Positions 7,298 to 15,546 are shown, counted from the stretch's first letter. The stretch is DNA of 16,927 nucleotides from UBA6136 sp041158345 (GCA_041158345.1 JBEBBO010000053.1:1-16927), one strand, 5' to 3'. Notes: generated from the letters alone by a model not told the origin. Numbers and translations: made by a program.

Positions 7298-9064
7298 GGC
7301 AACGGGATTTTTCATAAAGAGGTGGTTGCCGATGACCAGCACATCCAGTCCTGAGCCGAGAAAGACGGAAAATGCATCTTCAACCGAGTGAACAATGGGT
7401 TTTCCCATGACGTTAAAGCTGGTGTTAAGCAAGATCGGGATCCCGGTTCGATCATGAAATGCAGTAATCAGACCATGGAAATCGGGATTTCTGCGTGCTG
7501 TCACGGATTGGAGGCGGCCGGTTCCATCGACGTGAACGACGGCCGGTACGCGCTGTCGGACGTCCGGGCGAAAACGAAGGGTCCGATCCATGTAGGGCGT
7601 ATCTTGGTATGCCTCGAAATAGTCCGGTCCAAACTCGTGGAGGATCGAGGGGGCGTAGGGTCTGAAGCGTTCACGGAACTTAATGATCCGATTCACGCGA
7701 TCCATCATTGAAGGGTCCCTGGGGTCTGCAAGAATCGAGCGGTGCCCCAGTGCGCGCGGCCCAAACTCAGATCGACCCCGCATCCATCCGACGATCTGAC
7801 CATGGGCCAAAAGATCCGCGGTTCGCGCCCAAAGATCAGAATCCTCCAGTTCCTCGACGTGAAGCCCACAATAGCGGGCAAAGCGGTCGAGCGATGCGGA
7901 ATTGATCGAACTGCCCAGATAGGGTGAAAGGACTTCCCTCCGCGTTGGTGCCCCCGGGTGATCCCGGTGAAAGGCGAGAAGAGCGGCACCCAGAGCCGTT
8001 CCATCGTCTGCAGGGGCCGAAGGTATATGGAGGGCATCGAACGGGGTATTTTGGAGCAGCTGGCCATTGGTGACGGAGTTCAGCGCACAGCCCCCACCCA
8101 GCACCAGATTGCCGGAAACCCCCTTGACCCTGAAAGCCGCAAGGAGTTGATTCACCGTCTCCATGAAGAACTGTTGTCCGGTATGTGCGAGGTCGGCAAC
8201 CGTCTCGGGGGGGGCGTCGATGGGTCGTCTGAAACGCTCTAACGCCCGAAGCTCGGAGAAAAATGTGCGGCGGTCGTGATGCAGGTTGAAACCTTCAACC
8301 CGGATCAACCGGCGAAAACGCGCCAGTAATTCGGGGTTTGTCTTGCCATAGGAAGCCAGCCCCATGACCTTCCATTCCTCGCCGGCCATCCAGTCGAACC
8401 CGCAAAGTTCGGTGAGTTTCATGTAGAAAAAACCCAGACTTTGGGGCCCTTTGGACTGATAGAGCGGGGTGATGCGCCCCTTTTCGTACTCAAAGAAGGC
8501 CAAAGACCCGGATTCGCCGTAGGAGTCGATCACGGCACATGCCGCATCCTCAAATGGGCTGCCATACGCCGCGAATGCCGCATGCGTCAGATGATGGTCG
8601 AAGTGGCGAAACTCAATGGCAACCCCCCCAAAATGATGGCGCAAGGTTCGAGAAAGCGTCAGTCCCGCGCGCTTGAGCGCTTGATGCTGCAGGGACTGCA
8701 TGTAATTGATCTCCCATGTGGGAAGGCATGCCGCGAGTTCTCGTCCCTGATATTGAAGAATGCCCCGTGGCGTGAGCCAGCCCATACGGTGGGCCAAATT
8801 CTCATACCAGGGTCTTCGGGCCTTCCAGTTGCTGGCGACTACAATCCGGTCGGCATCGCCGGCATATTCCAGGAGCAGTTTGGGGAGCGTGAAGGGATTA
8901 TCTGGTTCCATATTGATGCCGCGCTTGTACTGAAGCGGACGTTCCAGTGCTTCGGCAAAAAGGACGCGTCCCGTCCCATCGACCAGGGCAACGGCAGGAT
9001 CATGATACGTGGAACCTAGGCCAAGGTAGACTGTCGGACCGAATGCAGCGTGGCTGTTAGCCAT
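7295..9064 (-). CDS. NodU/CmcH-family carbamoyltransferase
   Basis: A predicted O-carbamoyltransferase moving carbamoyl from carbamoyl phosphate, through a carbamoyl-adenylate, to a hydroxyl of an acceptor, as in NodU, CmcH and TobZ. At 589 residues it has the usual length. The N-terminal Kae1-like ASKHA domain shows GLGSTYHDPAVALVD (15-29), the metal-binding HHLTHAA (157-163), WKVMGLASYGK (231-241) and LGGGCALN (322-329). The C-terminal YrdC-like domain shows RSEFGPRALGHRSILADPR (431-449) and LLNTSFNVMGKPI (545-557). All signature residues are present, so it should be active. The start ATG (complement of 9062-9064) lacks a clear ribosome site. It is the first gene of a two-gene unit with the diiron oxidase and diverges from the AlkB-like gene. 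The acceptor cannot be read from the sequence. Confidence 0.93.
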   Translation of the reverse strand: MANSHAAFGPTVYLGLGSTYHDPAVALVDGTGRVLFAEALERPLQYKRGINMEPDNPFTLPKLLLEYAGDADRIVVASNWKARRPWYENLAHRMGWLTPRGILQYQGRELAACLPTWEINYMQSLQHQALKRAGLTLSRTLRHHFGGVAIEFRHFDHHLTHAAFAAYGSPFEDAACAVIDSYGESGSLAFFEYEKGRITPLYQSKGPQSLGFFYMKLTELCGFDWMAGEEWKVMGLASYGKTNPELLARFRRLIRVEGFNLHHDRRTFFSELRALERFRRPIDAPPETVADLAHTGQQFFMETVNQLLAAFRVKGVSGNLVLGGGCALNSVTNGQLLQNTPFDALHIPSAPADDGTALGAALLAFHRDHPGAPTRREVLSPYLGSSINSASLDRFARYCGLHVEELEDSDLWARTADLLAHGQIVGWMRGRSEFGPRALGHRSILADPRDPSMMDRVNRIIKFRERFRPYAPSILHEFGPDYFEAYQDTPYMDRTLRFRPDVRQRVPAVVHVDGTGRLQSVTARRNPDFHGLITAFHDRTGIPILLNTSFNVMGKPIVHSVEDAFSVFLGSGLDVLVIGNHLFMKNPVA

Positions 9065-9202
9065 CGCTTTTAGGCAACCGTTTCATAGTTCAGGAATGAT
9101 GAGTTCAAACGCAGGGTTCTTCAGACGTGCATGGTAAAGATTTTTCAATTCCTATGTGACCTGCGTGATGCTTCGAAGTTCTCTTGACGGCGGGCCAACA
9201 CA
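9065..9202. promoter_or_regulatory. Divergent intergenic region between carbamoyltransferase and AlkB-like genes
   Basis: A 138-base gap that must hold promoters for both directions unless transcription enters from outside. It is AT-richer than the flanks, including ATTTTTCAATTCC at 9141-9153. On the minus strand TTTGAA and TATGAA are spaced 16 bases apart and could form a weak promoter for the carbamoyltransferase. I find no convincing -10/-35 pair on the plus strand and no strong ribosome site on either side. Confidence 0.3.
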
Positions 9203-10261
9203 ATGACCCGACGCTTTGATCTCAGCGCGATGTTGCAGTTTAGGATTCCATGGTGGTGGGGATTTTCCCTCGCCTTGTTCCTGCCGGTGTGCCTTCTGGG
9301 GTTCCTCCTGAGTGGTCCCCATACGCTTTGGGCCGGTCTTGCCTGGCTGGTTCCGGTTCCCTGTCTGATCGCCTTTGATTGCCTCTCGGGTCCAGAACGG
9401 CGCAGGGTGCCCTCCCATCTCGCCGAACCTTTTCTATCCGTTGTTTTAGGTCTGATTGCCGTTCTCGCGCCAGTCAATCTCATGGCGCTTGGGCTTTTCG
9501 TGATGAAATTGCCCGAGGCCTTTGTTCCCGATGCGTGGTGGGTGACGGGCGTTGACCTTTTGGGTCTTCGAATGCTGGCCGGCACGACGCTCTGCTGCTC
9601 GGTGATCGCACCGGCGCATGAGCTGATGCATCGGCGTTCACGCTGGGTGCGTCGAGTGGCTCGAGGTCTCTTGATTTTGGTCTTTTCTGACGTCTTCTAT
9701 TTCGCGCACGGTGGGGGGCATCACCGTTATCTGGGGGAGGCCCAAGATCCTTCCACCGCGCGCCTCGGGGAGTCTTATGGTGAATTCTTCAAGCGCTCTT
9801 GGTTGACCCAATGGCGACAGGTCAGGACGTTACATCCAAAGGCTTTTCGACAGGGGCTTGTGGTGCAGCTCCTTTGGGTCCTCATCTTTGGGTTCGCCTT
9901 TGGTCCCCTTTCGGCGCTGGTCTGGCTTTATCTGAGTTGGGTCGCTGTGCGATTGCTCGAGGCGGTGAATTACTTTCAGCACTACGGGCTGACGGCCGAG
10001 ACTTCTCTGAGCCATCACACCGCTTGGCGATGTGATGGGGCGGTCAGTTACTTCCTCTTTCTGGGGCTGACTCGGCATGCAGATCACCATCGAAGGCCCA
10101 TGGCACCTTTTTCAGAACTCACGGCTGAAGAGGGTGGGCCGGAGCTTCCGACGGGTTACCTCGGAACGGCCGTCTGGGTCAAGAATCACAGCAAGAGCTA
10201 TGGCCGTTTTGCCTTGACGCAGTTGAACGCGCTCTCAGAAGCAGAGGGGGCTCTTCGCTAA
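9203..10261 (+). CDS. AlkB-like membrane-bound diiron monooxygenase
   Basis: An integral membrane, non-haem diiron hydroxylase of the alkane 1-monooxygenase group, which inserts oxygen into C-H bonds of alkyl chains using rubredoxin-supplied electrons. Histidine boxes appear in order: HELMH (139-143), HGGGHH (169-174) followed by the family-typical DPSTARLGES (182-191), NYFQHYGL (256-263) and TRHADHH (290-296), then PELPTGY (313-319). Hydrophobic helices occur at about 16-37, 40-60, 77-101, 118-136, 152-168 and 219-250. It has 352 residues, shorter than classical AlkB (about 400). The block before the last box reads HTAWRCDG where alkane hydroxylases have, from memory, HSWNSNH, so the substrate may not be an n-alkane. 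An in-frame TGA at 9185 makes ATG 9203 the first possible start; its ribosome site is weak. No rubredoxin gene is adjacent. Confidence 0.88.
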   Translation: MTRRFDLSAMLQFRIPWWWGFSLALFLPVCLLGFLLSGPHTLWAGLAWLVPVPCLIAFDCLSGPERRRVPSHLAEPFLSVVLGLIAVLAPVNLMALGLFVMKLPEAFVPDAWWVTGVDLLGLRMLAGTTLCCSVIAPAHELMHRRSRWVRRVARGLLILVFSDVFYFAHGGGHHRYLGEAQDPSTARLGESYGEFFKRSWLTQWRQVRTLHPKAFRQGLVVQLLWVLIFGFAFGPLSALVWLYLSWVAVRLLEAVNYFQHYGLTAETSLSHHTAWRCDGAVSYFLFLGLTRHADHHRRPMAPFSELTAEEGGPELPTGYLGTAVWVKNHSKSYGRFALTQLNALSEAEGALR

Positions 10262-10273
10262 GCTTGCGCATGG

Positions 10274-10297
10274 GCCCACTAGGCGAGGTGGGCGTTT
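10274..10297 (+). terminator. Candidate terminator between convergent AlkB-like and aquaporin genes
   Basis: GCCCAC (10274-10279) pairs with GTGGGC (10288-10293) around an eight-base loop and is followed by GTTT. It begins 13 bases after the AlkB-like stop codon and ends just before the aquaporin stop. The T-run is very short. Confidence 0.4.
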
Positions 10298-10979
10298 ATC
10301 GGGGCCTTCCCACCATGCGATAGATCTTTCCCGCCAGAAAGCCCCCCCAGAGTGGGGCAAGCCAGAAGACCCAGAGCTGGGCGAGGGCCCAAGGACCGGC
10401 CCAGACTGCAGTTCCTGTACTCCGAGCCGGATTGACGGAGAGATTGGTGATAGGAAGACCGATGAGCAGGATGGCGACCAATGTCAAACCGATCGCGAGG
10501 GGAGCAAAACCAGCGGGAGCTCGGCCATCGGTGGCACCAAGGACCACCAGGACGAAGAAAAACGTTAAAACCGATTCGGCAAGCAGGGCAGCAATCAGAC
10601 CAAACCCTCCCGGGGAGTGATCACCATAACCGTTGGCGACATGTGAAAGGGCATCCGCCATTTCGGGCATCCCAATCGTGAGCAATTGGATGAAACCCGC
10701 CCCGACGAATGCGCCAAACACCTGAGCAAAAACATACCAAGGGAGATTTCGACGCGGAAACCGACCCGCGGCGGTGAGCCCCAGGCTGACTGCGGGGTTG
10801 AAGTGGCCGCCCGAAATGTGGCCCAAGGCATAAATACCGCCAATCAGCGAGAGCCCGAAGGCCAAGGCAACCCCAACGCCACCAAGACTTGAACCGGCAA
10901 GAGCCCCCGCGCCGCATCCCCCGATCACCAGCCATGCGGTCCCTAGGGCTTCAGCAGCACATTTGCGTTTCAGATTCAT
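10296..10979 (-). CDS. aqpZ: AqpZ-like aquaporin
   Basis: An inner-membrane channel of the MIP family, 227 residues like E. coli AqpZ (231), with six membrane helices. Both NPA boxes are present: SGGHFNPAVSLGL (56-68) and TNLSVNPARSTG (178-189). By ungapped comparison with AqpZ around these boxes, the pore-selectivity residues F43, H174, T183 and R189 correspond here to F41, L171, L180 and R186. The histidine typical of strict water channels is therefore replaced by leucine, and permeability may differ. GAGGAA (complement of 10989-10994) lies about ten bases before the ATG. It is divergent from aceE and convergent with the AlkB-like gene, so it is probably monocistronic. Confidence 0.92.
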   Translation of the reverse strand: MNLKRKCAAEALGTAWLVIGGCGAGALAGSSLGGVGVALAFGLSLIGGIYALGHISGGHFNPAVSLGLTAAGRFPRRNLPWYVFAQVFGAFVGAGFIQLLTIGMPEMADALSHVANGYGDHSPGGFGLIAALLAESVLTFFFVLVVLGATDGRAPAGFAPLAIGLTLVAILLIGLPITNLSVNPARSTGTAVWAGPWALAQLWVFWLAPLWGGFLAGKIYRMVGRPR

Positions 10980-11019
10980 GACGGTGGGTTCCTCGCGTGA
11001 AAGGGGCGCATAATTCTAG

Positions 11020-11039
11020 CCCGGACCGCGTTCTCCGGG
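11020..11039. repeat. Inverted repeat in the aqpZ-aceE divergent region
   Basis: CCCGGA (11020-11025) and TCCGGG (11034-11039) form a perfect dyad with an eight-base spacer. A second imperfect dyad, CCCCtAAA with TTTtGGGG, spans 11048-11071. Either could be an operator for the divergent promoters or a small hairpin. No match to the PdhR operator consensus is visible. Confidence 0.3.
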
Positions 11040-11102
11040 ACGTTTCTCCCCTAAATTGTGCTCTTTTGGGGCAAAGGATGCCGTTGGTGAACGCGCTATC
11101 AA

Positions 11103-11132
11103 TGGAATCTGGCAGACAGGCTTGTCTATAAT
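11103..11132 (+). promoter_or_regulatory. Candidate promoter of aceE-aceF-lpd
   Basis: A perfect -10 box TATAAT lies at 11127-11132, about 60 bases before the aceE start codon. The best -35 candidate, TGGAAT at 11103-11108 with an 18-base spacer, is poor. The weak -35 suggests help from an activator or from flanking elements. Confidence 0.5.
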
Positions 11133-11191
11133 CCGCTAATGTCCCGATTGCTTTTGCGATCGTCTTAAACGCTTAGGGTGCAATCCGCCGC

Positions 11192-13861
11192 ATGAATCAG
11201 AACCTCCAGTTGCAACACGATGCCGATCCAGAAGAAACTCGCGAGTGGCTTGATGCCCTCGCCTCCGTCATCGGAAGTGAAGGCATTGAACGTGCTCACT
11301 TCCTGATCGAGAACCTGGTTGATCATGCTCGTAGAGCCGGTGCCAATCTCCCTTACAAGGCCAACACCGCCTACATCAATACGATTCCCTCCCATATGGA
11401 GGCGCGCCTCCCTGGGGATGCCACCATCGAGAATCGCATCCGATCCTATATTCGCTGGAACGCGATGGCCATGGTCGTCAGGGCCAATCGCCGATCCACG
11501 GAGTATGGCGGACATATTGCGAGTTTCGCCTCTGCCGCGACGCTCTACGATGTCGGCTTCAATCATTTCTTTCGGGCGGCAAGCAAGGATTTTGGCGGCG
11601 ATTTGGTTTACTTCCAGGGGCATGCTGCACCGGGGATCTATGCCCGAGCGTTCCTTGAAGGGCGTTTGAGCGAAGAGCAACTGGATTTCTTCCGTGCCGA
11701 GATTGAAGGCGAGGGCAAGGGTCTCAGCTCATACCCTCATCCTTGGTTAATGCCCGACTTCTGGCAGTTCCCGACAGTTTCCATGGGGCTCGGACCGATC
11801 ATGTCGATCTACCAAGCCCGCTTTATGAAATATCTTGAGGATCGCGGCATTCTCAGTACCGCCGGGCGCAAGACCTGGTGCTACTGTGGCGATGGCGAGA
11901 TGGACGAACCGGAATCTTTGGGTGCCATCGGTCTTGCTGGCCGCGAGAAGCTGGATAACCTGGTGTTCGTCATCAACTGCAACCTTCAGCGACTCGATGG
12001 ACCGGTTCGTGGGGACGGCAAGATCATTCAGGAACTGGAAGCGAATTTCCGCGGTGCCGGCTGGAATGTGATCAAGGTCATCTGGGGTTCTCAGTGGGAT
12101 CCTCTTTTGGCCAAAGATACCAAGGGGCTCCTCAAGAAGCGGATGGAAGAGGCCGTCGATGGGGAATACCAGGCCTACAAGGCGAAGGGTGGCGCCTACA
12201 CCCGCGAACATTTCTTTGGCAAATATCCCGAACTCAAGGAAATGGTCGCCAACATGACCGATGAGGACATCTGGCGCCTCAATCGGGGCGGTCATGACGC
12301 GCACAAAGTCTATGCTGCCTATTCCGCCGCCTCTCAGCACACGGGCCAACCGACCGTGATTCTGGCCAAAACCGTCAAGGGTTACGGTATGGGGCCTGTG
12401 GGTGAAGGGCGCATGTCCACGCACCAGCAGAAAAAGCTGGATGATGCGTCAATTCGTGCCTTCCGTGATCGTTTCAGTATTCCGATTGCGGACGACAAGG
12501 TTCCGGAAGTGCCGTACTACCGTCCACCGGAGGACAGTGCCGAGATGCAGTACATGCGGGCTCGACGTGAGGCACTCGGGGGATCAATGCCCCAGCGTCG
12601 TCGCGAAGCGCCTCATATCCAAGTTCCGGATCTTCAGCTGTTTGAAGCTATGCTAAAGAGCAGCGAAGATCGTGACATGTCCACTACCATGGCGTTTGTC
12701 CGCATCCTGACGCAGCTGCTCAGGGACAACAAAGTGGGCCGCTATGTCGTGCCGATTGTTCCGGATGAAGCCCGAACCTTCGGTATGGATAGTCTCTTCA
12801 GGCAGTATCGAATTTACTCGTCCGTCGGTCAGCTCTATGAGCCCGAGGATTCTGACAGCGTTATGTACTACCGAGAGGACAAGTCTGGACAGATTCTCGA
12901 GGAAGGCATCAATGAGTCCGGGGCCATGTGTTCATGGATTGCTGCAGGTACGGCCTACAGTAACCATAACGTCCAGATGATTCCCTTCTACATCTACTAC
13001 TCGATGTTCGGTTTCCAGCGGATCGGTGACCTCATGTGGGCTGCCGGTGATATGCGGGCCAAGGGCTTCCTGGTTGGCGGGACCGCGGGCCGGACGACGT
13101 TGGCCGGGGAAGGTCTCCAGCATCAGGATGGCCATAGCCTTCTCGGCATGTCGGCCATCCCGAACTGTGTGGCCTATGATCCTTGCTACGCCTATGAATT
13201 GGCCGTGATCATCCAAGACGGTTTGCGCCGTATGTATCAGGACGGAGAGCAGGTGTTCTACTACCTGACCGTCATGAATGAAAACTATGCTCATCCGGCC
13301 ATGCCGGAAGGTTCCCGCGAGGGCATCGTCAAGGGCATGTACCGCATCCGAGAAGCTGGAAAGTCAGCCAAAATCCAACTGTTGGGGGCCGGAACCATTC
13401 TTCGTGAAACCCTCGCCGCTGCGGATATCCTCAAGCGCGAATACAAGATCGATGCGGATGTTTGGAGTGTGACCAGTTTCAACGAACTGCGTCGAGATGG
13501 GATCGACAAGGAGCGCTGGAATCTCATGCATCCTGATCAGCCCCGCAAGATCAGTTATGTTGAAGAACAACTGGCACCGACCAAGGGGCCCATTGTGGCG
13601 GCATCTGACTACATGCGAACCGTTGCTGACCAGATTCGTCCCTATGTGCCGCGCGCGTACGCGGTGCTGGGTGCGGATGGTTTCGGTCGAAGCGATCGCC
13701 GTTCTGAACTCCGTCGTTTCTTCGAAGTCGATCGCAACTACATTACGCTCGCAGCACTCAAGGCCCTGGCCGATGAGGGCGAGATTCCCGTGAAGGTCGT
13801 CGCCGAGGCCGTTAAGAAGCTTGGCATCGATCCCGAAAAGCCCAACCCGCTGACCGTTTGA
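11192..13861 (+). CDS. aceE: Pyruvate dehydrogenase E1 component, homodimeric type
   Basis: Thiamine diphosphate enzyme that decarboxylates pyruvate and passes the acetyl group to the lipoyl arms of E2. At 889 residues it has the length of E. coli AceE (887), so this is the single-chain E1 rather than the alpha/beta type. The TPP motif runs from GDGEMDEPES (233-242) to NCN (262-264). IPSHMEARLPGD and the loop GEGRMSTHQQKKLD carry conserved substrate and active-site histidines. The C-terminal transketolase-like domains are complete. The ribosome site is weak: AGGG at 11175-11178, 13 bases before the ATG. The stop codon is followed after eight bases by aceF, whose ribosome site overlaps it. Confidence 0.98.
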   Translation: MNQNLQLQHDADPEETREWLDALASVIGSEGIERAHFLIENLVDHARRAGANLPYKANTAYINTIPSHMEARLPGDATIENRIRSYIRWNAMAMVVRANRRSTEYGGHIASFASAATLYDVGFNHFFRAASKDFGGDLVYFQGHAAPGIYARAFLEGRLSEEQLDFFRAEIEGEGKGLSSYPHPWLMPDFWQFPTVSMGLGPIMSIYQARFMKYLEDRGILSTAGRKTWCYCGDGEMDEPESLGAIGLAGREKLDNLVFVINCNLQRLDGPVRGDGKIIQELEANFRGAGWNVIKVIWGSQWDPLLAKDTKGLLKKRMEEAVDGEYQAYKAKGGAYTREHFFGKYPELKEMVANMTDEDIWRLNRGGHDAHKVYAAYSAASQHTGQPTVILAKTVKGYGMGPVGEGRMSTHQQKKLDDASIRAFRDRFSIPIADDKVPEVPYYRPPEDSAEMQYMRARREALGGSMPQRRREAPHIQVPDLQLFEAMLKSSEDRDMSTTMAFVRILTQLLRDNKVGRYVVPIVPDEARTFGMDSLFRQYRIYSSVGQLYEPEDSDSVMYYREDKSGQILEEGINESGAMCSWIAAGTAYSNHNVQMIPFYIYYSMFGFQRIGDLMWAAGDMRAKGFLVGGTAGRTTLAGEGLQHQDGHSLLGMSAIPNCVAYDPCYAYELAVIIQDGLRRMYQDGEQVFYYLTVMNENYAHPAMPEGSREGIVKGMYRIREAGKSAKIQLLGAGTILRETLAAADILKREYKIDADVWSVTSFNELRRDGIDKERWNLMHPDQPRKISYVEEQLAPTKGPIVAASDYMRTVADQIRPYVPRAYAVLGADGFGRSDRRSELRRFFEVDRNYITLAALKALADEGEIPVKVVAEAVKKLGIDPEKPNPLTV

Positions 13862-13863
13862 GG
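13860..13863 (+). promoter_or_regulatory. Ribosome binding site of aceF
   Basis: GAGG overlaps the aceE stop codon and lies six bases before ATG 13870. It favours that ATG over the in-frame TTG at 13858. Confidence 0.65.
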
Positions 13864-13869
13864 CAATCC

Positions 13870-15513
13870 ATGGCTGCTGCTCTGAAAGAAGTCCACGTCC
13901 CCGATATCGGTGACTTCAAGGATATTGAGGTCATCGAAGTTCTGGTCAAGCCGGGCGATGTGGTGAAGCCGGAAGATTCACTGATTACGCTTGAAAGCGA
14001 CAAGTCGGCCATGGAAGTCCCCTCTCCATTAGGGGGTATCGTTTCGCGATTGGACGTCAAGGCGGGCGATCGGGTCAGCAAAGGTTCGCTGATTCTGGTG
14101 TTGGAAGTCGAGGAGGGCAAAGCCGCCATCCCTGAAGTGGCTCCGAAGGCCCCAGTCGCACCCCAGCCGGCGCCGGTTACTGCTCCAGTGGCACCTCAAG
14201 CGGCAGCGCCATTGGCGCCTCAGACTGTCGAGGTGCCGGGTGGTATCGAGGAAATCAAGGTGCCTGATATTGGCGATTTCAAGGACATTGAGGTCATTGA
14301 AGTCCTGGTCAAGCCGGGGGATGTCATCCGTCAGGAAGACTCGCTGGTGACGCTCGAAAGCGATAAGTCGGCGATGGAATTGCCTTCTCCCAAGTCGGGT
14401 ACCGTTCGGGAGGTCAAGCTAAAGGCGGGTGATAGGGTCAGTCAGGGTGCGGTCATTCTGGTGCTTGAAACAGCCGCGACGGTGGTTGCGGCGCCCCCAT
14501 CAACCGCTCAGGCACCCGTAGTTGCGGCGGCCCCGGTTGCCGCAAAATCGGTTCAGCCTCCAAGCGCCCCTGCGGCCGTGGTCGAATCCCCCGCGGGTGG
14601 GGCGCAGCCTCATGCCAGCCCAGCCATTCGCAAGTTCGCGCGGGAGTTGGGTGTGGATCTGGCTCGCGTCAAGGGCACAGCGCCCAAGAATCGCATTTCC
14701 CGTGAAGATGTCCAGGCCTATGTCAAAGCGACGCTGACGCAGGTTCGCGACAGTGGGGCGGCATCAGGTCTGGGATTTGCTTTCCCGGCGCTTCCTGATA
14801 TCGATTACAGCCGTTTCGGCCCGGTCGAAAGTCAGGGATTGACCCGAATTCAGAAGCTATCAGGGCCTAATCTTCATCGGAATTGGGTTTCCATACCCCA
14901 CGTGACCCAGTACGACGACGCGGATATCACCGACCTTGAAGCGTTTCGGGTGTCGTTGAAATCGGAGGCGGAAAAGCGGGGCGTCAAGCTGTCTTTCCTG
15001 CCGTTCGTGATGAAGGCCGTGGCCTCTGCGCTGAAGGCGCATCCGACCTTTAATGCATCGCTCAACACGACAGGGGATACCCTGATCCTCAAGAAATACT
15101 TCCATATCGGTGTGGCGGTGGATACACCGGAAGGCTTGGTGGTGCCGGTCGTTCGTGATGTCGATCAGAAGAGTCTTTTTGAGATTGCGCAAGAACTCGC
15201 CGAGTTGAGCCAAAAAGCCCGAAGCAAGAAACTGCGCGGAACGGACATGGAAGGCGGCTGTTTCACCATTTCAAGCTTGGGAGGCATTGGCGGTACGGCC
15301 TTTACGCCCATTATCAACGCGCCTGAAGTAGCCATTCTGGGGCTTTCCAAGAACCAGATGAAGCCGGTTTACCAAAACGGGCAATTCGTGCCCCGTTTGA
15401 TGCTGCCGTTGTCGCTGTCCTACGATCATCGCGTAATTGATGGCGCCGAAGGGGCTCGCTTCATTGTGCATTTGAGCCGGACGCTTCAAGACATGCGTCG
15501 GGTTCTGCTTTAA
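13870..15513 (+). CDS. aceF: Pyruvate dehydrogenase E2, dihydrolipoyl acetyltransferase
   Basis: Core of the pyruvate dehydrogenase complex, transferring acetyl from lipoyl to CoA. The 547 residues hold two lipoyl domains (about 7-82 and 128-203) with lipoylated lysines K45 and K166, each in ESDKSAME; Ala/Pro-rich swinging linkers (about 83-125 and 204-245); a peripheral subunit-binding domain (about 248-286, SPAIRKFARELGVDL); and a catalytic domain (about 325-547) ending in SYDHRVIDG with H520 and D524. E. coli AceF has three lipoyl domains; two is common elsewhere. The start is set at ATG 13870, because a GAGG sits at good distance and the lipoyl domain starts soon after; an in-frame TTG at 13858 would add four residues. 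It lies between aceE and lpd in one operon. Confidence 0.98.
   Translation: MAAALKEVHVPDIGDFKDIEVIEVLVKPGDVVKPEDSLITLESDKSAMEVPSPLGGIVSRLDVKAGDRVSKGSLILVLEVEEGKAAIPEVAPKAPVAPQPAPVTAPVAPQAAAPLAPQTVEVPGGIEEIKVPDIGDFKDIEVIEVLVKPGDVIRQEDSLVTLESDKSAMELPSPKSGTVREVKLKAGDRVSQGAVILVLETAATVVAAPPSTAQAPVVAAAPVAAKSVQPPSAPAAVVESPAGGAQPHASPAIRKFARELGVDLARVKGTAPKNRISREDVQAYVKATLTQVRDSGAASGLGFAFPALPDIDYSRFGPVESQGLTRIQKLSGPNLHRNWVSIPHVTQYDDADITDLEAFRVSLKSEAEKRGVKLSFLPFVMKAVASALKAHPTFNASLNTTGDTLILKKYFHIGVAVDTPEGLVVPVVRDVDQKSLFEIAQELAELSQKARSKKLRGTDMEGGCFTISSLGGIGGTAFTPIINAPEVAILGLSKNQMKPVYQNGQFVPRLMLPLSLSYDHRVIDGAEGARFIVHLSRTLQDMRRVLL
13888..14115 (+). repeat. Lipoyl-domain repeat, copy 1
   Basis: First of two in-frame direct repeats in aceF, 363 bases apart (121 codons). 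The stretch VPDIGDFKDIEVIEVLVKPG is identical in both copies, as is ESDKSAME. Differences are mostly at third codon positions, as expected for an old duplication. Confidence 0.85.
14251..14478 (+). repeat. Lipoyl-domain repeat, copy 2
   Basis: Second copy of the aceF lipoyl repeat, with lipoylated lysine K166. It is separated from copy 1 by an Ala/Pro-rich linker. Confidence 0.85.
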
Positions 15514-15546
15514 TCTCTTATCCATTACCTGAGGCACCGTCTCGAA

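Noticed and set aside
8441..9019. A 192-codon open frame on the plus strand inside the carbamoyltransferase gene
   Set aside because: The minus strand carries all carbamoyltransferase signatures here; the plus-strand translation shows no domain or ribosome site.
7296..9075. The 9-mer GTTGCCTAA just upstream of both the carbamoyltransferase and oxidase starts on the minus strand
   Set aside because: At one site it includes the stop codon of a coding sequence; a shared 9-mer alone is weak evidence of a signal.
9109..9166. ACGCAGG and CCTGCGT inverted repeat in the divergent region
   Set aside because: Seven bases with a 44-base spacer are within chance expectation, and nothing else supports an operator.
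11747..12424. A 225-codon open frame on the minus strand within aceE
   Set aside because: aceE is intact and conserved through this stretch, and the antisense translation resembles no protein family.
13858..13869. TTG start for aceF overlapping the aceE stop codon
   Set aside because: The ATG 12 bases later has a GAGG six bases upstream and gives the usual lipoyl-domain N-terminus.
13888..14478. The tandem lipoyl repeats as a recombination-derived or mobile repeat
   Set aside because: Multiple lipoyl domains are normal in E2 proteins, and the copies differ mostly at silent positions.
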